NCBI GenBank assembly: GCA_963522145.1
Contig: CAUQXI010000003.1
Span: 194,633-258,632 of the forward strand
Reading direction: 5' to 3'
Length of the DNA: 64,000 bases
Source: Mesorhizobium_B sp963522145
Lineage (GTDB): Bacteria; Pseudomonadota; Alphaproteobacteria; Rhizobiales; Rhizobiaceae
Position 1 is the first letter of the stretch, and each line of letters begins with the position of its first letter. This document shows positions 34,954 to 44,228 of this stretch, in pieces. The translations under genes and the position numbers were made by a program. The notes under the pieces were generated by a model, which had not been told where the DNA came from, ran no database searches, and saw nothing but the letters and a program-made list of their open reading frames with translations.

Positions 34954-36807
34954 GTGCGCAGTCTCGTATCTTGCTTGGCGATTGCTGCAACCCTGCTTGC
35001 CTCAGGCAGCGTGCCGGCCCTCGCTGGGGCGCTCGATGCCGTGCCGTTGCATGCGTTAGGACGCCGGCCGGCCCCGCGCTTTGTTGTTCCGCAGCCTGTG
35101 CAGGAGCCTGTGCGCAACACGGCTCCGACTCATGCGGCCACTCGTCCGTCCGTTCCTGCGGCCAAGATTTCCTCCCCTGCCTACTACAACTACAAGGCCT
35201 TGCCGCTTGTCGCGGTGGATTTCTCGCGCCTCATGACCACTGGCAGTGTTGAGCAGGGCGACGGTGCGCAGCCGGCGCGCGCAGGCACCTGGAACTTTTC
35301 GGGGCTCGACGGCTATGCCTTGATGGCGGAGAAGCCGCTGGCCGACGCGCTGCTCGCCTTCTACGAAGCCGGGCCAGAGTCGCTCTGGCTTGAGGACGGT
35401 TTGCCAAACCAGCGCGCTCGTGACGCCATGGCCGTGCTTGCCGAGGCTGACACTTATGGCCTGGTGCCCTCCGACTACGCGGTGGCGCCTCCGCTGACGG
35501 AGTCGGCCAACAGCCCGGATGCGGTGCGCTTCGAGATGGCGCTGTCGGCACGTGTCCTGCGCTACCTGCGCGATGCGAGCGGCGGTCGCGTCGATCCCAA
35601 CAAGCTGTCGGGCTACCATGACTTCGCGCCCAAGCCATTCGATGGGAAAGCGGAGCTCGCCCGCATGGGCCGTGCGAAGGACATCCGCGCCGCGCTGGAA
35701 GGCGCGCATCCGCGCATGCCGGAATTCCAGCGCCTTCGGGAAGCGCTGGTGAAGGCGCGTGAAAGCTCCGTTGACGCAGTCAGGGTCGATCCCCGGCTAA
35801 CGCTCAAGCCCGGCGAATCGAACCCGGAACTGCCGAACTTCCTGAGAGCGGCGGCAAACAGCCTTCCTGCGGATGAACTGGAAGCCCAGGCAGCGCTGCT
35901 TACCGCGGGCAACACGGAGACTTACTCCGAAGACCTCGTTCCGGTCGTCAAGGCCGTGCAGAAGGCGAAAGGCCTGCGTCCCGACGGCGTCATCGGCCCG
36001 CGCACGGTCGCAGCGCTTGTCGGCGTGTCCGGCGAGCAGCGCGTGGAGAAGCTCGAGATCGCCATGGAGCAGCTGCGCTGGCTGCCCCGTGCGCTCGGCG
36101 AAACTCGCGTGTTCATCAACCAGCCCGCCTTCACCGCCGCCTATACCGAGGATGGCGTAGAGAAGCTGAAGATGCGCACGGTGATCGGCAGCAAGACGCA
36201 TCAGACCACCTTCTTCTATGACCAGATCGAGCAGGTCGACTACAACCCTTACTGGGGTGTGCCGCAGTCCATCATCGTCAATGAGATGCTGCCCCGGCTG
36301 CGCAACGATCCCGGTTATCTCGACCGTGCCGGCTATGAGGTCACGGATGCGAAGGGCCGCAAGGTGCCGTCCAGCTCCGTCAACTGGGGAAGCTACGGAG
36401 CCAAGGTCCCGTTCAACGTCCGCCAGACGCCGAGCGAGGCGAATGCGTTGGGCGAGCTCAAGATTCTGTTCCCCAACAAGCATGCCATCTACATGCATGA
36501 CACGCCCTCCAAGGACCTGTTCAAGCGTGACATGCGTGCTTTCAGCCACGGCTGCGTGCGGCTTTCCCAGCCGCGCGAGATGGCGGCTGCGGTGCTTGGA
36601 ACCTCGGTCGAGCACGTCGCCGAGAAGCTGTCCAAAGGTCACTCGACGGAAAAGGTAAAGCGCCAGATCCCGGTCTATGTCGCCTACTTTACCGCCTGGC
36701 CCGACGCTGCCGGAACGGTGGAATATTTCGACGACGTTTATGGCCGCGACAAGCATCTGGAAGAAGCGCTGACGGATACCGAAGCCGTGCGCGGCGCAAG
36801 CAGCTGA
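34954..36807 (+). CDS. L,D-transpeptidase, YcbB/LdtD-like
   Basis: The 617-residue periplasmic enzyme forms 3-3 cross-links in peptidoglycan. It has a signal peptide ending near ALAG, a Pro-rich linker, a helical scaffold region, a peptidoglycan-binding helix set (about 328-352, VQKAKGLRPDGVIGPRT), and a YkuD catalytic domain with the HGCVRL signature (His532, Cys534). The start is a GTG at 34954 with GAGGG upstream. Rhizobial walls are rich in such cross-links. It is a single gene with a T-rich end. Confidence 0.94.
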   Translation: MRSLVSCLAIAATLLASGSVPALAGALDAVPLHALGRRPAPRFVVPQPVQEPVRNTAPTHAATRPSVPAAKISSPAYYNYKALPLVAVDFSRLMTTGSVEQGDGAQPARAGTWNFSGLDGYALMAEKPLADALLAFYEAGPESLWLEDGLPNQRARDAMAVLAEADTYGLVPSDYAVAPPLTESANSPDAVRFEMALSARVLRYLRDASGGRVDPNKLSGYHDFAPKPFDGKAELARMGRAKDIRAALEGAHPRMPEFQRLREALVKARESSVDAVRVDPRLTLKPGESNPELPNFLRAAANSLPADELEAQAALLTAGNTETYSEDLVPVVKAVQKAKGLRPDGVIGPRTVAALVGVSGEQRVEKLEIAMEQLRWLPRALGETRVFINQPAFTAAYTEDGVEKLKMRTVIGSKTHQTTFFYDQIEQVDYNPYWGVPQSIIVNEMLPRLRNDPGYLDRAGYEVTDAKGRKVPSSSVNWGSYGAKVPFNVRQTPSEANALGELKILFPNKHAIYMHDTPSKDLFKRDMRAFSHGCVRLSQPREMAAAVLGTSVEHVAEKLSKGHSTEKVKRQIPVYVAYFTAWPDAAGTVEYFDDVYGRDKHLEEALTDTEAVRGASS

Positions 36808-36819
36808 GCAATGCGAGAG

Positions 36820-36847
36820 GGCGGTTCAAACCGCCGGTGCCTTTTTT
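36820..36847 (+). terminator. Probable terminator after L,D-transpeptidase gene
   Basis: A 6-bp stem GGCGGT-TCAA-ACCGCC (36820-36835) is followed, after GGTGCC, by a run of seven T. The gap between stem and T run makes it slightly unusual. It also separates the gene from the convergent tRNA-Val. Confidence 0.6.
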
Positions 36848-36863
36848 TATTTTCCGGGGAAAA

Positions 36864-36938
36864 TGGTGGGCGCGACAGGGATTGAACCTGTGACCCTTCG
36901 CGTGTGAAGCGAATGCTCTCCCGCTGAGCTACGCGCCC
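36864..36938 (-). tRNA. tRNA-Val (CAC)
   Basis: The minus strand folds as a valine tRNA: acceptor stem GGGCGCG with CGCGCCC, D-arm TAGCTCAGCGGGAGAGC, anticodon stem TTCGC/GCGAA around TTCACAC (anticodon CAC), and T arm CAGGTTCAATCCCTG. CCA is encoded (36866-36864). Confidence 0.96.
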
Positions 36939-36996
36939 GTTCGAAGCGCGTAAGCCCCGAAGCAGGCCGCGATATAGAGTGGCGTTCGAACCCGAG

Positions 36997-37698
36997 TCAA
37001 GCGCGCGACGCGCCCCGATCTTTCCCCGCATCGATGAGCCTTCGCGTGAGGCCCGGCGTCAGCTCATCATAGTGTGAAATGACGATTGAAGGTTCGAACT
37101 CGCGCACCGGTCTGTCGGTGTAGCCGAAATCGACCGCCACAACGGGAATGCCGGCAGACTTTGCGGTTGTGATGTCGGTGCGCGAGTCGCCCACCATCAC
37201 CGCGGCCTCCCCTTTGCCTCCGGCACGGGCGATGGTCTCGATCAGGTGCCGCGGATCCGGCTTGCGAAAGGGGAAGGTGTCCGCGCCGCAGATCGCGGAG
37301 AAATGCCCGCCGAGACCGAGGCCTTCCACGAGGCGCACCGCGAGCGCCTCGGGCTTGTTGGTGCAGATCGCGAAAGTGAAGCCGTCCGCCTCATGGCGTG
37401 CGATCGCCTCCACAACGCCGGGATAGGGACGCGACGTGCCGGGAATTCGCTCAGAATAATGCGCAAGGAAGATTGCGGCGAGCCGCTCGAGTTCATCGGG
37501 GGAAAGCTTACGGCTGCGAAGCGCGTAAGCCCGTTCGATCATCGCGCGGCCGCCCATCCCGACATGGAAGCCGATGGCATCACGGTGGGCTGGTTCGATC
37601 CCTGCCGTTTCGAGGCAATGATTGAGGCTTTCCACGAGGTCGGGCGCGGTGTCGACCAGCGTGCCGTCGAGATCGAAAACGAGGATCGGCTGAACCAT
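36997..37698 (-). CDS. gph: Phosphoglycolate phosphatase
   Basis: Gph hydrolyses 2-phosphoglycolate formed in DNA repair or oxygenase side reactions. The 233-residue HAD protein has FDLDGTLVDTAPDLV, CTNKPE, FRKPDP and GDSRTDI motifs, and FHVGMGGRAMIERA in its cap. The ATG at 37698 gives the normal MVQPILVFDLD start. It is divergent from rpiA, a common pairing in Rhizobiales. Confidence 0.92.
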   Translation of the reverse strand: MVQPILVFDLDGTLVDTAPDLVESLNHCLETAGIEPAHRDAIGFHVGMGGRAMIERAYALRSRKLSPDELERLAAIFLAHYSERIPGTSRPYPGVVEAIARHEADGFTFAICTNKPEALAVRLVEGLGLGGHFSAICGADTFPFRKPDPRHLIETIARAGGKGEAAVMVGDSRTDITTAKSAGIPVVAVDFGYTDRPVREFEPSIVISHYDELTPGLTRRLIDAGKDRGASRA

Positions 37699-37813
37699 TC
37701 GGGTGTCTTTCTGCCTGCATCCTCGCGATAGCCGCCGCCTTTGCCGCCCGCAAGTCGCGCGCTTTGCCATGATGGGCGAGCAATGCTAGGAGCGCAGCCC
37801 TCCAGAGAGGGCG

Positions 37814-38518
37814 ATGCAGATGGACGGGAGGGCGTTGAAGGTCGAGGCAGCGCGGGTAGCGCTCGAACAGGTCGAGCCCGGAATGAAGCTCGGCATAGGC
37901 ACCGGCTCGACGGCAAACGAATTCATCCGCCTGCTTGGTGAGCGAGTTGCAGAGGGCCTGGAGGTCATCGGCGTACCGACATCGGAGCGCAGTGCAGCGC
38001 TTTGCCGGGAACTTGGCATTCCGCTTTCCACCCTCGACCAGACGCCGGTGCTCGACCTTGCGATCGATGGCGCCGACGAGTTCGATCCGCAACTCGCGCT
38101 CATCAAGGGAGGAGGGGGCGCGCTGTTGCGCGAGAAGATCGTGGCGGCGGCCGCCGCGCGCATGGTGGTGATTGCCGATGCCTCAAAGCAGGTCGATGCG
38201 CTCGGCCGGTTTCCGCTCCCGATCGAGGTCAACCAGTTCGGCCTTCGCGCGACAATGATCGCGGTCGAGAGAGCGGCGGAAGACCTTGGCTTGACCGGGA
38301 AACCGCAGCTGAGAATGAACAGCGAAAAGCCCTTTGTCACCGATGGGGGGCACCTGATCCTCGATGCATCTTTTGGCCGCATTCCCGATCCAAGAGCCCT
38401 TTCCTCCGCGCTGCACGCCATTCCAGGCGTGGTCGAGCACGGGCTTTTTCTTGATATGGCCGACGTTGTGATCCTTGCCGCACCCACCGGAGTGATCACG
38501 ATCAACCGGCCTTCCTGA
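37814..38518 (+). CDS. rpiA: Ribose-5-phosphate isomerase A
   Basis: RpiA interconverts ribose 5-phosphate and ribulose 5-phosphate in the pentose phosphate pathway. The 234-residue enzyme has the GIGTGSTA loop, the DGADEFD motif with catalytic aspartates and KGGGGALLREKI with the lysine. It could also use the ribose 5-phosphate released by PsuG. The DUF2059 gene follows after 51 bases. Confidence 0.96.
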   Translation: MQMDGRALKVEAARVALEQVEPGMKLGIGTGSTANEFIRLLGERVAEGLEVIGVPTSERSAALCRELGIPLSTLDQTPVLDLAIDGADEFDPQLALIKGGGGALLREKIVAAAAARMVVIADASKQVDALGRFPLPIEVNQFGLRATMIAVERAAEDLGLTGKPQLRMNSEKPFVTDGGHLILDASFGRIPDPRALSSALHAIPGVVEHGLFLDMADVVILAAPTGVITINRPS

Positions 38519-38569
38519 CTGCGCTTTGCTTTCAAACGACCTGATCTGCAAGACACGGAGTTTTCCCTT

Positions 38570-39142
38570 ATGATCTTCGCCGCACGTGGCTTCCGCGCAT
38601 TGGCACTAGCTTCCGCGCTTGCATGGGTCGGCGCGCCGGCTCTCGCGCAGGATATTGCGGAGTCCCACGTCAAGGCTGCGCGCGATGCCATCGCGTCGCT
38701 GAAGGCCACGGACACGTTCGACGCCATCCTTCCTGCCGCCGCCACGGCCCTCAAGGCCGAGTTGATCCGCAAGAACCCCGATCTGGAGTCGCTGATCGTG
38801 TCCACGGTGGACGAGAAGACGCTTGGTCTCGTGGCCCGGCGCGGCGATCTGGAACGCGAAGCGGCGCTGGCTTATGCCCGCGTGTTCACCGAGCCACAGC
38901 TCACCGAGATGGCGGCTTTCTTCAACTCGGAAACCGGCAAGAAGCTTCTCTCTGACGGAGGGATCGTCAATCGCGAGGTTGCAAAGGCTGCCGATATCTG
39001 GCGGCGCGGCGTGGCGCGTGATCTTGCCCAGGCGGTCGCCGAGACCATTGTCGCCGCGACGCCCGACAATCCTGCGCCAGCACCTCAGGTCGCTCCCGCC
39101 GCGACTGCTCCCGCGGCCGGCGCACCTGCGCCCACTCCATGA
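38570..39142 (+). CDS. Exported DUF2059 domain protein
   Basis: The 190-residue precursor has a signal peptide (cleavage near ALA-QDI), then a helical DUF2059 domain with LTEMAAFFNSETGKKLL, which is typical of the family, and a Pro/Ala-rich C-terminal tail. The function is unknown; the protein should be periplasmic. A terminator follows at 39199. Confidence 0.88.
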   Translation: MIFAARGFRALALASALAWVGAPALAQDIAESHVKAARDAIASLKATDTFDAILPAAATALKAELIRKNPDLESLIVSTVDEKTLGLVARRGDLEREAALAYARVFTEPQLTEMAAFFNSETGKKLLSDGGIVNREVAKAADIWRRGVARDLAQAVAETIVAATPDNPAPAPQVAPAATAPAAGAPAPTP

Positions 39143-39198
39143 CGAGCGCGACGCGCATCCTATGATGCGCTGGTCCGCACAAGGATCGAGCCTTGCAA

Positions 39199-39228
39199 AG
39201 CCCGGCGATGCCGGGCTTTTCTTTGTTT
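39199..39228 (+). terminator. Rho-independent terminator after DUF2059 gene
   Basis: AGCCCGG-N5-CCGGGCT (39199-39217) forms a 7-bp stem followed by TTTCTTTGTTT. It lies between the DUF2059 gene and the glutathione reductase gene. Confidence 0.85.
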
Positions 39229-39252
39229 CAGCCATGCCCAAGGATTCGCCAG

Positions 39253-40647
39253 ATGCCCCCCTATGACTACGACCTGTTTGTGATCGGCGGCGGCTCTGGC
39301 GGCGTGCGCGCGGCTCGTGTCGCAGCCTCGCTCGGCAAGCGGGTCGGTATCGCCGAGGAATACCGCTTCGGCGGCACCTGCGTGATCCGCGGCTGCGTAC
39401 CGAAGAAGCTCTTCGTGTACGCCTCGCAATTTCCCGAAGCCTTCGAGGACGCGGCGGGCTTCGGCTGGACCGTGCCTGAGGCGCGTTTCGACTGGCCCAG
39501 CCTGATCGCGGCCAAGGACAAAGAGGTCGCCCGGCTCGAGGGGCTCTATCGCTCGGGCGTCGATAAAGCGGGCGGAGACACCTTCATGTCCCGCGCCGTT
39601 CTGCTCGACGCTCACACCATCCGGCTGGAAGCCGAGAACCGCACCGTCACCGCCGACACGATCCTGATCGCGACGGGAGGGCGGCCCAACCCGCATGCGT
39701 CGTTGCCAGGCCACGAGCACTGCATCTTCTCCGACCAGGCCTTTGCGCTGGAGAAACTCCCCAAGTCCATCGTGATCGCGGGAGGCGGCTACATCGCGGT
39801 GGAATTCGCCAACATCTTCCATGGGCTTGGCGTCGAGACGACGCTGATCTATCGCGGCCAAGAAATCTTGCAGCACTTCGACCGTGACGTGCGCACCGCG
39901 CTCCATGAGGCGATGGCGAAGAAGGGCATCCGAATCCAGTGCAAGACCGTGTTCGATCGCATCGAGCGGCAACGGGACGGGCGACTGGTTGCCCACCTTT
40001 CCGATGGCGAGCCGATCATCGCCGATCAGGTGATGCTGGCGCTTGGCCGGATCCCGAACACATCAGGCCTGGGCTGCGAGGCGGCCGGTGTCGCGCTGGG
40101 AGCCGCCGGCGAGATCATCGTGGACGCGTATTCGCGCACCAGCGCCGACAACATCTTCGCCGTGGGCGACGTGACGAACCGGATCCAGCTTACGCCGGTC
40201 GCGATCCATGAAGCGATGTGCTTCATCGAAACCGCCTTCAAGAACAATCCCACCAGGCCGGACCATGACTGCGTCGCGACTGCCGTCTTTTCTCAGCCTG
40301 AGCTTGGCACGGTCGGCATGACGGAAGAGGAAGCGGGCAAGGCGCTTGCTGAGGTCGAAATCTATCGCGCCTCGTTCAAGCCGCTGCGCAACACCGTGTC
40401 CGGCCGCGACGAGCGGGTTCTGCTCAAGCTGGTGGTGGACGCCTCCACGCGCCAAGTGGTCGGCGCCCATATGCTCGGCCCGGATGCCGGAGAAACCGCA
40501 CAGCTTCTCGGCGTCGCGGTCAAGGCTAGGCTCACCAAGGACGATTTCGACCGCACCATGGCCGTGCATCCCACGGCAGCAGAGGAACTGGTGACGATGT
40601 ACCAGCCGAGCTACCGCCTTCGGAACGGCGAGCGCGTAGATGCGTGA
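39253..40647 (+). CDS. gor: Glutathione-disulfide reductase
   Basis: Gor reduces oxidised glutathione with NADPH. The 464-residue flavoprotein has an FAD site (VIGGGSGGVRAARVAASLG), the redox-active pair Cys43/Cys48 in GGTCVIRGCVPKK, an NAD(P) site (IAGGGYIAVEFANIF), a second FAD motif (NIFAVGDVTN) and the C-terminal dimer motif with the catalytic histidine (AVHPTAAEELVT). The ATG at 39253 gives a standard N-terminus. Confidence 0.96.
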   Translation: MPPYDYDLFVIGGGSGGVRAARVAASLGKRVGIAEEYRFGGTCVIRGCVPKKLFVYASQFPEAFEDAAGFGWTVPEARFDWPSLIAAKDKEVARLEGLYRSGVDKAGGDTFMSRAVLLDAHTIRLEAENRTVTADTILIATGGRPNPHASLPGHEHCIFSDQAFALEKLPKSIVIAGGGYIAVEFANIFHGLGVETTLIYRGQEILQHFDRDVRTALHEAMAKKGIRIQCKTVFDRIERQRDGRLVAHLSDGEPIIADQVMLALGRIPNTSGLGCEAAGVALGAAGEIIVDAYSRTSADNIFAVGDVTNRIQLTPVAIHEAMCFIETAFKNNPTRPDHDCVATAVFSQPELGTVGMTEEEAGKALAEVEIYRASFKPLRNTVSGRDERVLLKLVVDASTRQVVGAHMLGPDAGETAQLLGVAVKARLTKDDFDRTMAVHPTAAEELVTMYQPSYRLRNGERVDA

Positions 40648-40660
40648 ACAGTCGGGCTGA

Positions 40661-41020
40661 TCAATCCTTTGACGGATCGTGGCCCCAGTTCATCAACGAA
40701 TAGCGCCACGCGCTGTGCTCCTTGTCCTCCTTGGGCCCGCCTTGCGCCATATGTCGCTTGATGTAGCCGACGACCTTGGCCATGTGGCCGTAATCATCAT
40801 CCGACAGGTCACCCTTCTTCTTGCGAAGGATCTCGACGATGCGTTTGCCGCTCTTGTGCCCGACGCTCTCGTCCTCGCCTTCGTTCGTCCAGCCGACTTC
40901 CTTTGACTCCGCCGTTTCGAGGAATTTTTCGATGGCGGAGGGCGTCATGTTCACCCACTCCTTGAACGCCTTGTAGGTCGCCGCCTGTTCGTTGTCGTCG
41001 GCATCCGGCTTTGTGACCAT
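40661..41020 (-). CDS. DUF3140 domain-containing protein
   Basis: The 119-residue protein matches DUF3140, with FKEWVNMTPSAIEKFLET, a GHKSGKRIVEILRKKK core and a WRYSLMNWGHDPSK end. The family is described as DNA-binding-like but has no proven role. Its ATG overlaps the stop of the upstream basic protein by one base (TGATG), so the two are translationally coupled. It is convergent with gor. Confidence 0.85.
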   Translation of the reverse strand: MVTKPDADDNEQAATYKAFKEWVNMTPSAIEKFLETAESKEVGWTNEGEDESVGHKSGKRIVEILRKKKGDLSDDDYGHMAKVVGYIKRHMAQGGPKEDKEHSAWRYSLMNWGHDPSKD

Positions 41021-41328
41021 CAGGCATTCTCCTTGTTACGCTTGCGGGTTGCCGCAGCCCTCTTTGCGGAAGCGGAACGCTCCTCTGCTGTTCGGCTCGC
41101 AGATGCCTTGCCGCCCTTCTCGCCGCCCTTTTCGGAGGACTCATGCGTGTCGGGCTTGCCTCTGCCGGAGCCGGACTTGTTGCCGCCGCCGGACTCCTTG
41201 TTGACCGTCGCCCACGCCCGCCGCTCGGCTTCATCCTTGGGAACGCCGCGCTCCTCATAGCCTTCCTCGATATGCTCGGCCTTGCGCTTCTGCTTGTCGG
41301 TATATTTGTCCTTGTCGCCCTGGGGCAT
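41020..41328 (-). CDS. Small basic, Lys/Gly/Ser-rich protein
   Basis: The 102-residue protein begins with MPQGDKDKYTDKQKRKAEHIEEGYEERG and AERRAWATVNK, a segment shared with small proteins sometimes annotated as plasmid stabilization proteins, and ends in a low-complexity Lys/Ser/Gly tail with KRAAATRKRNK. It may bind nucleic acid, but this is only inferred from charge. I chose the ATG at 41328. It is coupled to the DUF3140 gene. Confidence 0.7.
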   Translation of the reverse strand: MPQGDKDKYTDKQKRKAEHIEEGYEERGVPKDEAERRAWATVNKESGGGNKSGSGRGKPDTHESSEKGGEKGGKASASRTAEERSASAKRAAATRKRNKENA

Positions 41329-41456
41329 GGGGCAGTCCTCCGTTGAACGCGCGCAACGTTGCAGGTCGTCCATGCGTTCCCTTCCTGTTCCATCCACCCT
41401 GGGTGAGCCGGTGGCGCTGCCTTGCCCGGCCGCCGCCGCACCGGTAGAGCAGAGCC

Positions 41457-42140
41457 ATGCTGGAACATCTCAAAGACAAGAACCGCATCTGGGCCGAGCG
41501 GAAGGTGGCGGCGGACCCCGGCTTCTTCACCCGCCTCGTCAATCAGCAGGCGCCCGAATATCTCTGGATCGGCTGCGCCGACAGCCGCGTGCCGGCGAAC
41601 GAGATCGTGGACCTCGACCCGGGCGAGCTGTTCGTCCACCGCAATGTCGCCAATCTCGCGCCGCCGCAGGATGCCAATTATCTCAGCGTGCTGCAATTCG
41701 CGGTGGATGTGCTGAAGGTGAAGCACATCATGGTGGTGGGCCATTACGGCTGCGGCGGGGTGAGGGCGGCGGTCGACGGGCAGCGCCGCGGTCTGGTGGA
41801 CCACTGGCTGCATCCGATCCGCGAGGTCGCGCATGACCACCGGCACGAGCTGGAGGCCATTCCGGAAGAAGCAACGCGTCTCGACCGCCTCTGCGAACTG
41901 AACGTGATCCGCCAGGTGAAGAACGTGTCGTCGGATGTCTTCGTGCAGGATGCCTGGGCGCGGGGACAGGAGATCTCTGTCCACGGCTGGGTCTATTCTC
42001 TCCATACGGGCCTCGTGAACGACCTCGGCGTGACCGTGACCAAGCCGGAGGAGATGGATCGGCTGGAGGATGTGGCGCCGCTGACGGAGCTTGCGGAGCC
42101 ATCGGCAAACCCTTCGAACACGTCGGAACATCAGTCATGA
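41457..42140 (+). CDS. can: Beta-class carbonic anhydrase
   Basis: The 227-residue enzyme interconverts CO2 and bicarbonate. The zinc ligands are visible as Cys40 and Asp42 in CADSR and His96 and Cys99 in GHYGCGG. The fold and length fit bacterial beta-carbonic anhydrases. Its end overlaps by four bases (ATGA) the start of a small ParB/Srx-like gene, implying joint translation. Confidence 0.95.
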   Translation: MLEHLKDKNRIWAERKVAADPGFFTRLVNQQAPEYLWIGCADSRVPANEIVDLDPGELFVHRNVANLAPPQDANYLSVLQFAVDVLKVKHIMVVGHYGCGGVRAAVDGQRRGLVDHWLHPIREVAHDHRHELEAIPEEATRLDRLCELNVIRQVKNVSSDVFVQDAWARGQEISVHGWVYSLHTGLVNDLGVTVTKPEEMDRLEDVAPLTELAEPSANPSNTSEHQS

Positions 42141-42385
42141 TGAAAACCGAGCGCGTTGCCGTCGACAAGGTCTATGTGCCCGCCGCGCGCCGCAAGACGC
42201 TTCACCCCGAAACGGTGCGCAGCCTGGCGGAGGACATCCTTGAGAACGGCCTCTCCACCCCGATCCAGGTGCGCTTCGACGGCAAGCGCCACGTGCTGGT
42301 CGAGGGCCTGCACCGCTTGGAAGCGATGAAGTGGCTCGGCGAGAGCGAGATCGACGCCTATCTCGTGCAGGCGCGCAAGCACTAG
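42137..42385 (+). CDS. Small ParB/sulfiredoxin-like domain protein
   Basis: The 82-residue protein is a stand-alone ParB N-terminal-like domain: LHPETVRSLAEDILENGLSTPIQVR and VEGLHRLEAMKWLG match the ParB/Srx fold, in which GxHR-type loops bind nucleotides. It has no helix-turn-helix and no catalytic cysteine, so it is neither a full partition protein nor a normal sulfiredoxin. The tight overlap with carbonic anhydrase suggests a functional link. Confidence 0.82.
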   Translation: MMKTERVAVDKVYVPAARRKTLHPETVRSLAEDILENGLSTPIQVRFDGKRHVLVEGLHRLEAMKWLGESEIDAYLVQARKH

Positions 42386-42620
42386 ACCGGATGCCGCCGA
42401 CCAGTCGTCGCGCCGCATCCGGCAAGGCCTGAACTTCGGCGTCGTGAGGTGTGCCGTATTCCGGCTGAGACGAGCCTGTCGCAGCTCAAGCTCCCCGACG
42501 ATACCGGTTTGGTAAACAGGGCGATTCAATCTTTGTTGGCATTCGCGAGCTAGGAGGAAAGAAGCCAGCCTGCCTTCGCTGGCCCTGCCGCCCTTTGTTT
42601 TTGTTTTGCGTACAGGCCCG

Positions 42621-43628
42621 ATGCGATCCAGAGGCGTTCTTTTCTCCCTCACCTGCCTCGCCCTCGCGGGCTGCACCTCCGGGTCCGGGATAACGGATGT
42701 TCTCAGTCCGCGCCCGTCGCAGGAGGTGACGAGCTCGATCGCCCCGACAGCGCGCCTCGAGTCGCCGCGCGCGGAAAGTGCTGGACCGACGGTTTCGGAA
42801 AAAGTCGCTTCGGCCACGACTCCGGCGCCGGTTCTTTCCGCAAAGGTCGTGGAGCCGGTGGCGGAAGCCATCGCCCTTGCCGTGGTGCCGACGCCGACGG
42901 GTGCGGCTGCCGCGATCATGCAGATCCAGCCGCGCCGCTTCCGCGACGCCAAGCCCATCAACTTCGGCAAGCGCGCGCCCAAGCACCTCGCCGTGCATGG
43001 CGTGGACGTCTCGCGCTGGCAGGGCAACATCGATTGGGACAAGCTACGCGGGCAGGGCGCGAACTTCGCCTATATCAAGGCGACGGATGGCGGCGACCAT
43101 CTCGACCCGATGTTCAAGCGCAACTGGCGCGGGGCGCATGAGGCCGGGCTCAAGCGCGGTGCCTATCATTTCTTCTACTGGTGCCGCACGGCGGGCGAGC
43201 AGGCCGACTGGTTCATCCGCAACGTGCCGCGCGTAGAAGGCGCGCTGCCGCCGGTGATCGACGTCGAGTGGAACGGTGAGTCGAGCTGCAAGAAGCGTCC
43301 GTCGCCCGCCAAGGTGCGGGAAAAGATGCAGGTCTTCATGGACAAGCTCGAAGCCCATTACGGCCAGCGCCCGGTGATCTACACCGCGCCCGATTTCTAC
43401 CGCGACAATCTCCGCGACGCCTTCCTCAACCACCCCTTCTGGCTGCGCGCCGTGGCCGAGCACCCCTCAAAGGTCTATCCCGGTCGCAAGTGGGTCTTCT
43501 GGCAATATTCCGGATCAGGCCTCTCCCACGGCGTCGAAGGCCGCATCGACCTCAACGCGTTCCACGGCTCGGAAGCTGAGTGGCGGGCATGGGCGGGTGG
43601 GCAGGCGGTGGTGGCTGCTGCTGAGTGA
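42621..43628 (+). CDS. Glycoside hydrolase family 25 (lysozyme-like) lipoprotein
   Basis: The 335-residue protein has a lipoprotein signal with lipobox LAGC (Cys18), a Ser/Ala/Pro-rich linker (to about 120) and a GH25 muramidase domain with HGVDVSRWQG, YIKATDGG, the catalytic VIDVEWNG segment and a late FWQYSG strand. It would cut or remodel peptidoglycan in the periplasm. I chose the ATG at 42621; a TTG five codons upstream is less likely. Confidence 0.92.
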   Translation: MRSRGVLFSLTCLALAGCTSGSGITDVLSPRPSQEVTSSIAPTARLESPRAESAGPTVSEKVASATTPAPVLSAKVVEPVAEAIALAVVPTPTGAAAAIMQIQPRRFRDAKPINFGKRAPKHLAVHGVDVSRWQGNIDWDKLRGQGANFAYIKATDGGDHLDPMFKRNWRGAHEAGLKRGAYHFFYWCRTAGEQADWFIRNVPRVEGALPPVIDVEWNGESSCKKRPSPAKVREKMQVFMDKLEAHYGQRPVIYTAPDFYRDNLRDAFLNHPFWLRAVAEHPSKVYPGRKWVFWQYSGSGLSHGVEGRIDLNAFHGSEAEWRAWAGGQAVVAAAE

Positions 43629-43874
43629 TCTTCTGGCTAGTACACTCATGTCCAAGACGGGCGTAGTCAAATCTCTCAAGCCTGTACAATGACGTCGTGA
43701 CGTTCTTGTATCTTTAGCTGCTACGCTGTCGCTCCATCCCTGAGAGTCTATGCGGCATGACTCCCTCGAAAATTAAACTTATGCGATCGCAAAGGCATCT
43801 AAATACAACCTGACATTGTTTGCTACAATTATAAGGAGTGGCTAAAATCCTCGAACATCTTGAGGTTGAGGAAC

Positions 43875-44228
43875 ATGAGCAAAAGCAGAAAGCCGACGAT
43901 GGGGGATCGAGAGCGGGGGCGTAAACTTGCTCAGATGCGTAAAGATGCGGAAGTAACCCAGGAGAAACTTGGGAAGCATCTTGGTGTATCTCCTCAGCAG
44001 GTAGGAAAGTACGAGCGCGGCGAGAACAAAATCTCAGCCACACTATACGAGAAAGCTCTTATTTTTCTCTCTTCAAGATCACCAAGCGGATTTTCCGAAG
44101 AGCCAACGGCGAGCTATGAAGGACCAGTATCAACAGGTTCTTCAAGATCATCTATATCGCCGGAGTACAAGATCGAGATGTTATCCGTGATCGAAAGGTT
44201 GCGAACGATTATCTTGGAGCACTGTTGA
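43875..44228 (+). CDS. XRE-family helix-turn-helix regulator
   Basis: The 117-residue protein has an HTH_3 domain (about residues 12-62) with LAQMRKDAEVTQEKLGKHLGVSPQQVGKYERGENKIS, then a Ser-rich linker and a C-terminal helix. The gene and its upstream 240 bases are clearly more AT-rich than the surroundings, a sign of recent acquisition. It is convergent with the HicB antitoxin gene, 15 bases apart. Its targets are unknown. Confidence 0.88.
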   Translation: MSKSRKPTMGDRERGRKLAQMRKDAEVTQEKLGKHLGVSPQQVGKYERGENKISATLYEKALIFLSSRSPSGFSEEPTASYEGPVSTGSSRSSISPEYKIEMLSVIERLRTIILEHC

